A stretch of 64,000 nucleotides of DNA from Clostridia bacterium (GCA_017473085.1 JAFUNF010000012.1:1-64000); one strand, 5' to 3'; shown: positions 26,390 to 34,580, counted from the stretch's first letter. Numbers and translations: made by a program. The notes: generated by a model not told the origin, from the letters alone.

Positions 26390-27124
26390 TTATTCTTCAT
26401 TTAATATATAGTCTATCATATCGGCAATACGGTCGCATTGGTGCTTTGCTACCCTTTTCAATTCTTCCTTTGCGTTGGAAACGGCAAAGCCACAAAATTC
26501 CTTTACCATAGGAATATCGTTTACGTTGTCTCCTACTGCGTAAACCATTGGGTCTTGGTCCTTGAATAGCTTAGCATACTCGTAAATTCCCGTTACCTTT
26601 GAAATACCCATAGGTGGCATATCAACGTGCCAGCCATTTTGGTATGCACTTATTTTATCGCTATAATTTTCTTGCACGTATTTTGCAAATACCTCTGCGT
26701 TTTCTTCCTTTTCAAAGCCCACATTTGCGTGTGTAAATTCCTTTATTGGCTCTAATTGGAGTGGAATTTGTCCCTTCATATCTACATAGCACTTTAAAAG
26801 GGTGTCGCCAATTGCAAAGAAGTTTGAGCCTAACTCTCTTGCCTTTTCAATAAGGTCGTAAAAGAAAACGTCAGCCTTGCCCTTTTTTGCGTATATAATT
26901 TTTCCGTCTCCGTCCTTGATTACTCCACCTGTACAGCATATTACAAAGTCAAATTCTAAGCCGTTTTCCTGCTTAATCCATTGTGCAAGCTCAACGTCTC
27001 TGCCCGTTACTATGCCAAATTTATTTCCCGCCTTTCTAAAGCGTCTTATGGCTTCCTTGTCCTCGTCAGAGACCTTGCCCTTGTAGTTTATTGTGCCATC
27101 ATAATCACTTGCTATTATCTTCAT
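26390..27124 (-). CDS. HAD-superfamily phosphatase (Cof-type)
   Basis: Haloacid-dehalogenase hydrolase of the Cof/YidA subgroup, likely dephosphorylating sugar phosphates or flavin nucleotides. Motif I is SDYDGTIN (nucleophile Asp7), motif II GIVTGRD (Thr), and motif IV GDNVNDIPMV near 206; a C2-type cap lies between. 244 residues. Its start lies inside the end of the DUF523 gene (20-nt overlap), so translation is coupled. Confidence 0.88.
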   Translation of the reverse strand: MKIIASDYDGTINYKGKVSDEDKEAIRRFRKAGNKFGIVTGRDVELAQWIKQENGLEFDFVICCTGGVIKDGDGKIIYAKKGKADVFFYDLIEKARELGSNFFAIGDTLLKCYVDMKGQIPLQLEPIKEFTHANVGFEKEENAEVFAKYVQENYSDKISAYQNGWHVDMPPMGISKVTGIYEYAKLFKDQDPMVYAVGDNVNDIPMVKEFCGFAVSNAKEELKRVAKHQCDRIADMIDYILNEE

Positions 27125-27551
27125 TTAATTTATGTAGCTCACTTTCATTTATTACTAAAATTCCGTTTTTTTCAAAAAGGTTGGCTGTTACGCCCTTACC
27201 CTTTATAAGTGTTTTTGTATAGGTGCCATCGTAAATTTCACAGTTGCCACAGGACGGGCTTTTTGCTTTTAAAATAGCTATTTTACAGTTGTTTTCAAGA
27301 GCTATCTCCAAGGATTTGTTAGCACCTCTTTCATATTCTAAGGTTACGTCTGTGCCGTCCTTTCGAATTACCCTATCTCCTTGGATTTCGGCAGGTATTC
27401 GTGGGATTGGTAGTCCACCTAAGGTCTCTGGACAGATTGGTATTAGGTTGTATTTGTCCTTTAGGTCAATTACCGTTTGAATTGGCTTGGATTTACCATC
27501 ATAGCGACAGGGTATGCCTAAAAGACAGGCGCTTACAAGTATTTTTTTCAT
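27105..27551 (-). CDS. DUF523 family protein
   Basis: 148-residue member of the small Cys-rich DUF523 family (often annotated YbbK-like). The signature VSACLLGIPCRYDG at 7-20 and SPSCGNCEIYDGTY near 100 are diagnostic. Conserved Cys pairs suggest metal or Fe-S binding, but the biochemical role is not established. Start at 27551 has AGAGGAT upstream; overlaps the HAD gene by 20 nt. Confidence 0.88.
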   Translation of the reverse strand: MKKILVSACLLGIPCRYDGKSKPIQTVIDLKDKYNLIPICPETLGGLPIPRIPAEIQGDRVIRKDGTDVTLEYERGANKSLEIALENNCKIAILKAKSPSCGNCEIYDGTYTKTLIKGKGVTANLFEKNGILVINESELHKLNEDNSK

Positions 27552-27560
27552 ATTATCCTC

Positions 27561-28031
27561 TTAAAAGGCGATTTTTCGTCCGTCTCTTTCAACATTAATC
27601 AGGGTGTTGCCATCGTACACAAGCTTTAGGCTAAAGAAGTCCTTTTCCGTGTCAAGAAATCTTAAAAAGATAATATCTCCCTGCCACATTGGTATTTCTT
27701 CAAGCTTAGTCTTATCTACCCAGCAAAGATTGCCCTCATTACATTCTATTATTTCGCCACTATATTCAGTTGCTGAAAAAAGGTGCATTTGCTCGCTTTC
27801 GCCCTCGTTTGTTACAAAGGTAACTATTCCTCTGTATTTTGGGTTATTTATTGTTAGTCCTGTTTCCTCGTAAACCTCTCTTATTACGCAATCGTAAGGG
27901 CTTTCGTCTTCCTCAAAATGACCACCAATACCGATATATTTTCCTTGATTTATATCGTTTTTCTTTTTTACACGATGAAGCATCAGGTATTTGTTGTCGT
28001 TTTCTATGTAGCATAGGGTTGTATTTTGCAT
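27561..28031 (-). CDS. Nudix hydrolase, 8-oxo-dGTP-diphosphatase-like
   Basis: Hydrolyses nucleoside diphosphates linked to X; architecture and size (156 aa) fit MutT-type pool sanitising enzymes. The complete Nudix box is present: G37-x5-E43-x7-R51-E52-V-x-E55-E56-x-G58. First gene of the long minus-strand operon, with GAGGTGATA before the ATG and a promoter at 28050-28078. Confidence 0.88.
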   Translation of the reverse strand: MQNTTLCYIENDNKYLMLHRVKKKNDINQGKYIGIGGHFEEDESPYDCVIREVYEETGLTINNPKYRGIVTFVTNEGESEQMHLFSATEYSGEIIECNEGNLCWVDKTKLEEIPMWQGDIIFLRFLDTEKDFFSLKLVYDGNTLINVERDGRKIAF

Positions 28032-28049
28032 ATTATCACCTCTTTTTTT

Positions 28050-28078
28050 AGTTTATCACATTTAAAAATGCTTTTCAA
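28050..28078 (-). promoter_or_regulatory. Promoter of the Nudix-DUF523-HAD-HD operon
   Basis: Minus strand TTGAAA (28073-28078), 17-nt spacer ending TGTGA, TAAACT (28050-28055). Transcription may continue through the surface module to 18241, as no terminator is seen in between. Confidence 0.65.
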
Positions 28079-28153
28079 CTTTTTTTAAATATTTATAGAT
28101 AATATTGTTTACTTGTCATAGTATGTTAGTAGGACACTTTGATTGAGGTAAAT

Positions 28154-28858
28154 ATGGATATCGTTATATTAACCGCCCTTGGTGTTGGATTCTCCACTAT
28201 TTTGGGCGGTATTCTTGGCTTTATTTTTAAAGACTATTTGCAAAAATTCAGCTCGGCAATTATGGGATTTGCCAACGGAGTTATGCTTTCGGCATCAATT
28301 TTTGGACTTATTATTCCTGCTCTTGAGTTTTCTCTGTGGGTCACTATTATAGGAATTTTTTGTGGTGCTGTTATTATATTTATTGTAGGAAAATTTGTGC
28401 CAAATATAGATAGCTTTTCAGGACTTGAGCCTGACAAAAGCAAGGGGGTTTTGTTATTTGTTATTGCTATTGCAATACACAATTTACCTGAGGGAATTGC
28501 GACAGGTGTTGCCTTTGGGTCAGAGGATTTGGGACACGCGCTAACCGTTGCTATTGGTATTGCACTTCAAAATCTGCCTGAGGGTATGGTTATCATCTCT
28601 CCGCTTTTGTCCCTTGGCTTTAGTAAGAAAAAAACACTGTTGATTGCTTTGTTTACAGGTCTTTCCGAGATAATTGGAACATTTTTTGGCTACTTTGCAG
28701 TTGCAATTTCAAGTACAATTTTGCCCTTTTCTCTTGCCTTTGCAGGTGGTTGTATGCTTTACGTTATCAATGACGATATGCTAAAGGGAGAAAAAAGCTC
28801 GGTCTTTTCCTTGCTTTTCGGCTTTTGCTTGATGATAGTCTTTAATACATTGTTATAA
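28154..28858 (+). CDS. ZIP-family divalent metal transporter
   Basis: Membrane importer of Zn/Fe/Mn related to ZupT. The 234 residues form eight membrane helices, with the metal-site motifs HNLPEG at 109-114 (helix IV) and QNLPEG at 139-144 (helix V). The cytosolic loop after helix III is short and has no His-rich stretch. ATG at 28154 has GAGGT 4 nt upstream; the in-frame TTG at 28139 is not supported. Followed directly by hairpin array B and a terminator, so the array would be in its 3' untranslated region. Confidence 0.9.
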   Translation: MDIVILTALGVGFSTILGGILGFIFKDYLQKFSSAIMGFANGVMLSASIFGLIIPALEFSLWVTIIGIFCGAVIIFIVGKFVPNIDSFSGLEPDKSKGVLLFVIAIAIHNLPEGIATGVAFGSEDLGHALTVAIGIALQNLPEGMVIISPLLSLGFSKKKTLLIALFTGLSEIIGTFFGYFAVAISSTILPFSLAFAGGCMLYVINDDMLKGEKSSVFSLLFGFCLMIVFNTLL

Positions 28859-28867
28859 TTGATTCTC

Positions 28868-28951
28868 ATGAAGCTTCAGCTTCATTTCAAGCACGATGTC
28901 GTCGTGTATTTCAAGATAGCTTTAGCTATCATTTCAAGTGCACCTGTGCAC
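28868..28951. repeat. Hairpin array B (four hairpins joined by ATTTCAA)
   Basis: Stems ATGAAGC/GCTTCAT (28868-28885), CACGA/TCGTG (28892-28906), GATAGC/GCTATC (28915-28930), GTGCAC/GTGCAC (28938-28951). Linkers TTCAA, TATTTCAA and ATTTCAA recur between unrelated stems. Lies between the ZIP gene stop and its terminator. Confidence 0.85.
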
Positions 28952-28960
28952 ATTTCATTA

Positions 28961-28991
28961 AAAAAGGCACTTCAAATTGAAGTGCCTCTTT
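28961..28991 (+). terminator. Terminator after the ZIP gene and hairpin array B
   Basis: A-run, stem AGGCACTTC / GAAGTGCCT, T-run. Confidence 0.9.
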
Positions 28992-29102
28992 TGTTAGACA
29001 CCCGTCGTGACGAGATAGATGGTGTCTTATAAAACCAAGAAATGTGGTACACCATTCAACCTTATTTTATAGCTACACAAAAAGAAAAATAATGAAAAAA
29101 TA

Positions 29103-29186
29103 ATTCTCTCCCTCAGTTTTTGCAAGACAAAAAACAGCTCCCTGCACAAGGCACGCCCTTACGGGTGTCGTCAGAGGGAGCCAAGC
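29103..29186. repeat. Imperfect palindromic element with CTCCCT/AGGGAG arms
   Basis: Reads CTCTCCCTCAG at the left, CAGCTCCCTGC in the middle and AGAGGGAGCCAAG at the right, with an inner GCCCTTACGGGT hairpin. I recall very similar elements scattered through Faecalibacterium- and Ruminococcus-type genomes; copy number here is one. The surrounding 28992-29334 shows no gene; a GACACC/GGTGTC inverted repeat lies at 28998-29027. Confidence 0.5.
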
Positions 29187-29334
29187 TATTGGGTTGCTGT
29201 TAAAATGGCACAAATAAGCAAAGGGTCAGCTTTTTTTAATCGATGGCTTACACTATTTTACAACTCTTTAAGCATAATTTTAGATTAGTGCTTTGTTCAA
29301 ACCGTCAACTCAAACAAATTAGTAGCCTTTTTGT

Positions 29335-29379
29335 AAACAAATCAAAAGCCGAGCTTTTCGCTCGGCTTTTGATTTGTTT
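29335..29379 (-). terminator. 20-bp-stem terminator of the 46-aa gene
   Basis: AAACAAATCAAAAGCCGAGC (29335-29354) pairs perfectly with 29360-29379, loop TTTTC. It overlaps the stop codon of the small gene and ends in TTT on the minus strand. Confidence 0.85.
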
Positions 29380-29518
29380 AGCACCCCTTTTTATTCTGTG
29401 CTTTATTATTATCCTGCTTCATATCGGTGTGTGCTCTGTTTGGTACGGCTGGGTCCTGCACCTTACCCTTGTTCACTGTTTTTGCATTTTGCTCTTTTTG
29501 ATTTTTATTCTTACTCAT
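29378..29518 (-). CDS. Small hydrophilic protein, 46 aa
   Basis: Too short for usual gene calling but well supported. ATG at 29518 has AGGAG 9 nt upstream, the frame is open for 46 codons, and a strong terminator begins at the stop. The product starts MSKNKNQKEQNAK, is rich in Lys, Asn and Gln, has PAVPNRAHTD in the middle and ends KKGC. No membrane segment. It recalls small spore-associated or nucleic-acid-binding peptides of Firmicutes in composition only; no family is claimed. Confidence 0.7.
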   Translation of the reverse strand: MSKNKNQKEQNAKTVNKGKVQDPAVPNRAHTDMKQDNNKAQNKKGC

Positions 29519-29630
29519 AATTATTCTCCTTTTTTCGTTTGCAATATTAGTTTGCACTTTTTTCTCAAAATCTATTTACAAATAGTAAATTTTGTGCTAA
29601 GATATTCAAAAATCATTTTAGGAGTAATTT

Positions 29631-29936
29631 ATGGAGCTTTTCGACATACTTGAAATTATAATGCTTATTTGCTTTGGCTTTTCTTGGCCACTTAACGTTA
29701 TTAAGGCTTACAAGGCAAGAACAACTAAGGGCAAGAGCCTTTGGTTTATCTGCTTGATTTTGCTTGGCTACGTGGCTGGAATTACATCAAAATTTGTAAA
29801 TCCAAATTTTAATATGCAAGAAAAATGGTACGTGTTATTCTTCTACTTCCTTAACTTCGTTATGGTTAGTGCTGATTTGTTTATGTACTTCAGAAACAGA
29901 CGTATTGATAAATCAAATAAATCACAAGATGAATAA
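29631..29936 (+). CDS. PQ-loop/SemiSWEET-like small membrane protein
   Basis: 101 residues with three hydrophobic helices (about 7-24, 38-56, 66-86). The PQ-loop-like segment FSWPLNVIKAYKAR followed by TTKGKSLWF is the signature of bacterial SemiSWEET/PQ-loop proteins, which dimerise to form small-solute uniporters; Trp-Pro stands in for Pro-Gln. AGGAG lies 8 nt before the ATG. Monocistronic; terminator at 29939-29975. Confidence 0.75.
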   Translation: MELFDILEIIMLICFGFSWPLNVIKAYKARTTKGKSLWFICLILLGYVAGITSKFVNPNFNMQEKWYVLFFYFLNFVMVSADLFMYFRNRRIDKSNKSQDE

Positions 29937-29938
29937 AG

Positions 29939-29975
29939 AATAGGAACAGGCTCGTTCGCCTGTTCCTATTTTTTA
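29939..29975. terminator. Bidirectional terminator
   Basis: TAGGAACAGGC / GCCTGTTCCTA stem followed by a T-run; shared by the convergent PQ-loop and FakB-like genes. Confidence 0.9.
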
Positions 29976-30869
29976 TTCTGGCTTATTAACTGTTACTTCC
30001 TTACCGAAGAACAATACTGCAATTGTTCCAGGTCCTGCTGAGGAGCCGATAATTGGTCCTATCTTGCCAAGGTAAATATCAAGCTTTTTGTCAGGAAATC
30101 TTGACTCGATAACCCTTTGAAGCTCCTTGCCTGCTTCCTCATCGTCTGCATGGCAAACAACAATCTTTTGATGAGGTACGTCAAGGTATTCCTCCTTCAT
30201 TCTGTCTGCAATTCTTTCCATTGAAGCACGTCTTCCCTTTACTGTTTCAAGGGCGTGGTTTCTGCCAAGTGCATCAGAAATTATAATTGGCTTTTTGTTA
30301 AGCAAGCCACCGAAGAAAGCCTTTGCGGCACTTACTCTGCCTGATTGCTTTAGGTATGTAAGCTTTTCTACTGTACATTCTTGGTTTACTGTTAGCTTGT
30401 TTTCCTCAACCCATTGAGCAAGCTCCTCGATTGACAAGCCCTCGTCACGCTTATCAGCAGCAGCCATACACAAAATGCCAAGACCGAAGCAAGCATTCAA
30501 GCTATCTACACAAATAATTTTAGCCTCTGGGTGTCTTTGAAGAACTGCATTTTTAGCTACTATGCTTGCCTTGATTGATGCAGATAAGGTTCCTGAGCAA
30601 GAAATATACAAAACGTCATAGCCATTTTCAATATATTCCTCGAAGCGAGCTTCAAACTCAAGGGCTGTAACCTGTGCTGTGGTAATTCTTGTACCATTAC
30701 GCATCATTTCAAAAAAGTCGTGATATGGAATTTCGTTAAAATCAACGTCTGCCATATATTCCTTTCCATCGATTATAACGTGCATTTGAAGATAATCAAT
30801 ATTATATTTATCTCTTAAATCCTTAGATAAATCACTACAGGAGTCTGTAACTATTACGTATTTTCTCAT
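29973..30869 (-). CDS. DegV-family fatty-acid-binding protein (FakB-like)
   Basis: Carries a fatty acid for phosphorylation by FakA in the exogenous fatty-acid utilisation route. The 298-residue DegV protein begins IVTDSCSDLSKDLRD and has the headgroup-binding SCSGTLSASIKAS near 93-105, a VDSLNACFG block and IGSSAGPGT near the C-terminus. It follows the FakA-like gene by 11 nt, so kinase and carrier are made together. Confidence 0.9.
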   Translation of the reverse strand: MRKYVIVTDSCSDLSKDLRDKYNIDYLQMHVIIDGKEYMADVDFNEIPYHDFFEMMRNGTRITTAQVTALEFEARFEEYIENGYDVLYISCSGTLSASIKASIVAKNAVLQRHPEAKIICVDSLNACFGLGILCMAAADKRDEGLSIEELAQWVEENKLTVNQECTVEKLTYLKQSGRVSAAKAFFGGLLNKKPIIISDALGRNHALETVKGRRASMERIADRMKEEYLDVPHQKIVVCHADDEEAGKELQRVIESRFPDKKLDIYLGKIGPIIGSSAGPGTIAVLFFGKEVTVNKPE

Positions 30870-30880
30870 TTTTTTACCTC

Positions 30881-32560
30881 TTATTCAAAAATTAAAATAA
30901 AATCATAAACCTCTTGCATACCATCAACCTCATAAAGCTCCATTGTGCCTAAGGACTCAACGTATGCTTGAATTTCCTCTTTTTCCTCATCGGTTGTGGT
31001 TTTGCCATAAACCATTATCAAAAACTCGTTTTCATGGCTAAATTTTTCAATTAGCTTTTTTGTTGTTTCAAGCTTTGATTTTGTGGAATAAAGCATTGTT
31101 TTTCCTGTAAAGCCCATATAATCGTTTTCTTCAATGCTAACACCATTTGCAACAGTTTTTCTGATTGACCTTGCTACCATAGCTGTGGTTGAGCTTTGCA
31201 TTGCTTCAGCAAGATTTTGTGCGATTATATCAGGGTCATCAGATGAATAGTCAAGCTCAGAAATTGCAGAATAGCCCTGTCCTATGCTCTTAGACTCGAT
31301 TATGTAGATATTAGCTTTATCATATAGCTCCTTTGCCTGCTTAGCAGAAAGAATAATATTTGAGTTATTGGGTAATACGAATATATTCTCTGCGTTTGCC
31401 TCATCGAATGCCTTTAAAAAGTCCTCAGCAGAGGGGTTATTGGTTTGACCACCATTTACTACAACGTCAGCACCCATTTCCTCAAATAAGTCAATTAAGC
31501 CCTGACCCATAGCTGTTGTAACTGTGGCAAATTTCTTACGTGGCTTTTTGAAGCTTATTGCATCCTCTTTTTCGCCCTCGTTTTTCTTTTTGCCTACTGT
31601 TTCATTGTGCTGAAGGGTCATATTTTCGATTTTTACAGTTAAATATTCGCCAAAGCGTTGGCAATACTCAAGCACCTTATAGGGTGTCATTGTGTGCACG
31701 TGAATTTTTATAACTGTTCCCGTTCTAAAGGCTACAATTGAATCTCCACCAATGCTTTCAAGATGCTTTATAAGTGCCTCAACGGAAAAGCTATCAATGT
31801 CAGTTTTACTTCTTTGAAGCTGTAAAAGCATTTCTGTGCAATAGCCATATTCCATTACACTATCCTCGGTAAACTTAGAAAAGTCTAAATCTACGTTTGT
31901 CTTGCTCTGTGCATTTATATCATCGAGGATAAGCTCCTCGCCACTTAAAGCCTTGCAGAAGCCTTCAATTATATATACAAGACCTGCTCCACCACTATCA
32001 ATAACACCCGCTTCCTTTAAAACTGCTAAAAGCTCTGGTGTTCTGTCAAGGGATTCCTTCATTTCCCTTAGGAATAGCTTAAAAAATTCATATACAGAAA
32101 TATCGTCAGTTATTTTGTCGGCTGTGTTCTCAGCAGATTCTCTTGCTACTGTAAGGATTGTGCCCTCAACAGGTACTGCAACGGCACCATAAGCACATTT
32201 TACACCATTTGCAATAGCAAGTCCAAAATCCTTTAGGTCTGCTCTTTCGTGACCCTTTAAGCCCTCAGCTAAGCCGTAGAAAAGCTGAGAAAGAATAACT
32301 CCTGAGTTACCTCTTGCGCCCATTAGCATACCATTTGCAAGAGCGCTTGCCTTTTCAGCCAGACTTTCGTCTTGAGCCTTTTTTAAGCCCTCAACACCAC
32401 CACGCATTGTGAGAAACATATTCTCGCCTGTGTCGCCATCAGGAATTGGAAAAACGTTTAAATCGTTTACTGTTTTAACGTGGTCGTGTAGATTAACTGC
32501 ACCACCCAGTACCATTTTTTCAAAAAGCTCGCCATCAATCACATTGCCATTATACTTCAT
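30881..32560 (-). CDS. fakA: Fatty-acid kinase FakA-like (DAK2 / DhaL-DegV)
   Basis: ATP-dependent kinase that phosphorylates FakB-bound fatty acids to acyl-phosphate for phospholipid synthesis. The 559 residues have the N-terminal DhaL/DAK2 domain with NVFPIPDGDTGENM at 35-48 (Asp cluster binding Mg-ATP), MLMGARGNSGVILSQ near 95 and SGGAGLVYI near 195. A middle domain contains IKIHVHTMTPYKVLEY, and the C-terminal DegV-like domain follows. First gene of the fakA-fakB pair; start at 32560 has AGGAGG 5 nt upstream. Confidence 0.9.
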   Translation of the reverse strand: MKYNGNVIDGELFEKMVLGGAVNLHDHVKTVNDLNVFPIPDGDTGENMFLTMRGGVEGLKKAQDESLAEKASALANGMLMGARGNSGVILSQLFYGLAEGLKGHERADLKDFGLAIANGVKCAYGAVAVPVEGTILTVARESAENTADKITDDISVYEFFKLFLREMKESLDRTPELLAVLKEAGVIDSGGAGLVYIIEGFCKALSGEELILDDINAQSKTNVDLDFSKFTEDSVMEYGYCTEMLLQLQRSKTDIDSFSVEALIKHLESIGGDSIVAFRTGTVIKIHVHTMTPYKVLEYCQRFGEYLTVKIENMTLQHNETVGKKKNEGEKEDAISFKKPRKKFATVTTAMGQGLIDLFEEMGADVVVNGGQTNNPSAEDFLKAFDEANAENIFVLPNNSNIILSAKQAKELYDKANIYIIESKSIGQGYSAISELDYSSDDPDIIAQNLAEAMQSSTTAMVARSIRKTVANGVSIEENDYMGFTGKTMLYSTKSKLETTKKLIEKFSHENEFLIMVYGKTTTDEEKEEIQAYVESLGTMELYEVDGMQEVYDFILIFE

Positions 32561-32656
32561 AAATCCTCCTGCTTAGTGAATTGTCAAACGACATTTTTCT
32601 ACATTTTTCTGTATTATAGCAAGGGTTTATTAACTCAACATTAACTTTTTAATAAA

Positions 32657-32684
32657 AAATTGCCAAATTTTACTTTGGCAATTT
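32657..32684 (-). terminator. Terminator of the two-component operon
   Basis: AAATTGCCAAA / TTTGGCAATTT hairpin, overlapping the histidine kinase stop codon, followed by T-run on the minus strand. Confidence 0.8.
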
Positions 32685-33734
32685 TACTGTAAAGGTTGTC
32701 CTCTTATTTTCGCTTTTTGCACTGATTTCACCATTGTGAAGCATTACTATGTGCTTTACAATTGAAAGTCCTATGCCGTTGCCCTCGCTTTTGTGGGCAG
32801 ATTCTGCCTGATAGAATTTTGAAAATATCTTTTCCTCGTCCTCTCTTTTGATTTCCTCGCCCTCGTTTGTTATGCTTACTTGAATTAAAGAATCGCTCTC
32901 TATAATTTTAACATAAAGCTCGCTTCCGTCTCTTGCAAATTTTATTGCATTATCAAGAATATTTATCCATACATGAGTAAGCATTTCCTCGTCTGCTTTA
33001 ATTTCAACCTCATCAAAGTCTAAGTTTAGGGAAAGCTGTTTTTTCTCCCATTTCTTTTCAAGCATTACTATGGAATTACGAATTTGCTCAGACAAATTAT
33101 ATCTTACAAGCCTTTTAATTTCGCTTTCGTTTTCGATTTTTGAAAGCTGTAAAACCTTTGAGGACATCTCAAGAAGTCTTGTTGTTTCCTCTTCAATTAT
33201 TTCTATATATTCCTGCCTTTTTTCCTTTGGTAAGTCCTCTCTTTTAAGAAGCTCCAGAAGTCCCTTGATTGATGCTATCGGAGTCTTAAATTCGTGGGAG
33301 AAATTATTGACAAAATCTACTCTTAGCATTTCTGTTTTTGAAATTTCCTGCGCCATTGTGTTGAAGCCGTTTTCAACCTCGTTCAAGGTTTTATTCTTTC
33401 CAAAGCTAAGCCTTACGGAATAGTCCCCACGGGAAACCTTAATCATTGCATTTACTAAGGATTTATAGGGAGCTAAAAGTAGCTTACTTGCAAGAGCAGA
33501 AAATCCAATACCAATAATTATGCTTGATAGAATCATCAAGATAATATAAGGTATGCTTGATGCCTGCCACCACTCCTCCTCTATTACTCCTGTACCTGTT
33601 AAAATTGCACCTAATCCAAATATAACAGCTATACTAAGTAGCTGTATTATACCTGTGATAAGTATAAAGAATCCATTGATTTTTGCATTTGCAATAGGCT
33701 TTTCAAGATTAATTTTTTTGAAATTCTTTTTCAT
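32670..33734 (-). CDS. Sensor histidine kinase with HAMP domain
   Basis: Membrane sensor of a two-component system. 354 residues: two membrane helices (about 20-45 and 60-85) with a very short extracytoplasmic loop (about 15 residues), HAMP linker (86-138), HisKA dimerisation domain with phospho-acceptor His147 in NNFSHEFKTP, and a HATPase domain with NILDNAIKF and EGNGIGLSIVKH. The tiny loop suggests sensing within the membrane or via a partner. Overlaps the response regulator gene by 4 nt. Confidence 0.92.
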   Translation of the reverse strand: MKKNFKKINLEKPIANAKINGFFILITGIIQLLSIAVIFGLGAILTGTGVIEEEWWQASSIPYIILMILSSIIIGIGFSALASKLLLAPYKSLVNAMIKVSRGDYSVRLSFGKNKTLNEVENGFNTMAQEISKTEMLRVDFVNNFSHEFKTPIASIKGLLELLKREDLPKEKRQEYIEIIEEETTRLLEMSSKVLQLSKIENESEIKRLVRYNLSEQIRNSIVMLEKKWEKKQLSLNLDFDEVEIKADEEMLTHVWINILDNAIKFARDGSELYVKIIESDSLIQVSITNEGEEIKREDEEKIFSKFYQAESAHKSEGNGIGLSIVKHIVMLHNGEISAKSENKRTTFTVKLPK

Positions 33735-34405
33735 ATTTTTATTTCCGCCTTATAGCCAAGTCCCTTTATTGCCTTAAGCTCAAATTCACTCCAGCCCTCG
33801 AAGCGCTTTCTTAGTCTTGATATATGCACTGTTACTGTGTCAGCAGTTGTGTCACAGTCGTAGCCCCATATTTCGTCCATTATCTGTAATCTTGTAAAAA
33901 TTTGGTTAGGAGATGACAAAAGCTTAAACAAAAGCATAAATTCCTTTTGGGGAAGCTCTATTTTCTCTTCCCCACGAATCACCGTTTGCGTGTTGTAATC
34001 CAGAGTTATTGTGCCTATTTGTAGCTTTTGCTCGTTTACCATTTTTGCACGACGCAAAAGTGCCTTAATGTGTAGCAATAGCTCCTCGGAGTCGATGGGC
34101 TTGGTCATATAGTCGTCAATTCCAGAAACAAAGCCTTTTTTTCTATCCTCTGGTAAGTGCTTTGCAGATATCATTAAAACAGGTAAATCTTGATTTACAA
34201 GTCTTAATTCCTCAGTAAACTCATAGCCGTTGATCTTAGGCATCATTATATCAACAATTACAAGATCAACGTGGTTGCTATCAAGGACCTCAAACGCCTC
34301 TTCTCCGTCCTTTGCTGTAATGACGGTGTACTTTTCAAGCTCTAACCTTTCCTTCATTACATATCTTATATTTTTGTCGTCGTCAACTATTAAAATCGTA
34401 AACAT
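33731..34405 (-). CDS. OmpR/PhoB-family response regulator
   Basis: 224 residues: receiver domain with acidic pocket DDD at 8-10, phospho-acceptor Asp52 in IVDIMMP, Lys in MTKPID, and a C-terminal winged helix with RLQIMDEIWGYD and TVTVHISRLRKRFE. First gene of the regulator-kinase operon; promoter at 34435-34463. Targets unknown; no repeated box is obvious upstream. Confidence 0.93.
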   Translation of the reverse strand: MFTILIVDDDKNIRYVMKERLELEKYTVITAKDGEEAFEVLDSNHVDLVIVDIMMPKINGYEFTEELRLVNQDLPVLMISAKHLPEDRKKGFVSGIDDYMTKPIDSEELLLHIKALLRRAKMVNEQKLQIGTITLDYNTQTVIRGEEKIELPQKEFMLLFKLLSSPNQIFTRLQIMDEIWGYDCDTTADTVTVHISRLRKRFEGWSEFELKAIKGLGYKAEIKI

Positions 34406-34434
34406 TTTTTACTCCTTTTTGACTTGATATTTTT

Positions 34435-34463
34435 AGTATAGCACACTTATTGCATAATTGCAA
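34435..34463 (-). promoter_or_regulatory. Promoter of the two-component operon
   Basis: Minus strand TTGCAA (34458-34463), 17-nt spacer, TATACT (34435-34440); back-to-back with the glutathione peroxidase promoter. Confidence 0.65.
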
Positions 34464-34500
34464 ATATATGTTTTACCAAATATTTTTTGGCTAATACTAC

Positions 34501-34560
34501 TTGACAAGGACTTCGATGTGCGATATAATTCAATTGAGTTCAATTTAATTGCACTCAATA
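34501..34560 (+). promoter_or_regulatory. Perfect promoter with OhrR-like operator
   Basis: TTGACA (34501-34506), 17-nt spacer, TATAAT (34524-34529). Immediately downstream the palindrome CAATTTAATTG (34541-34551) lies inside a wider inverted repeat ATTGAG ... CTCAAT (34533-34558). The core resembles the AT-rich CAATT-AATTG OhrR box known from Bacillus. An OhrR-type gene is third in the same operon, so peroxide-inducible autoregulation is likely. Confidence 0.75.
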
Positions 34561-34580
34561 TATTTAAAGGAGATTATAAT

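Noticed and set aside
18241-28031. Genomic island or prophage boundary around the surface module
   Set aside because: No integrase, attachment repeats or tRNA junction are seen. The surface genes sit in one co-directional run with housekeeping genes, so only local duplication is supported.
29243-29653. 136-codon plus-strand hydrophobic frame
   Set aside because: It is antisense to the well-supported 46-aa gene, reads through its terminator and overlaps the start of the PQ-loop gene.
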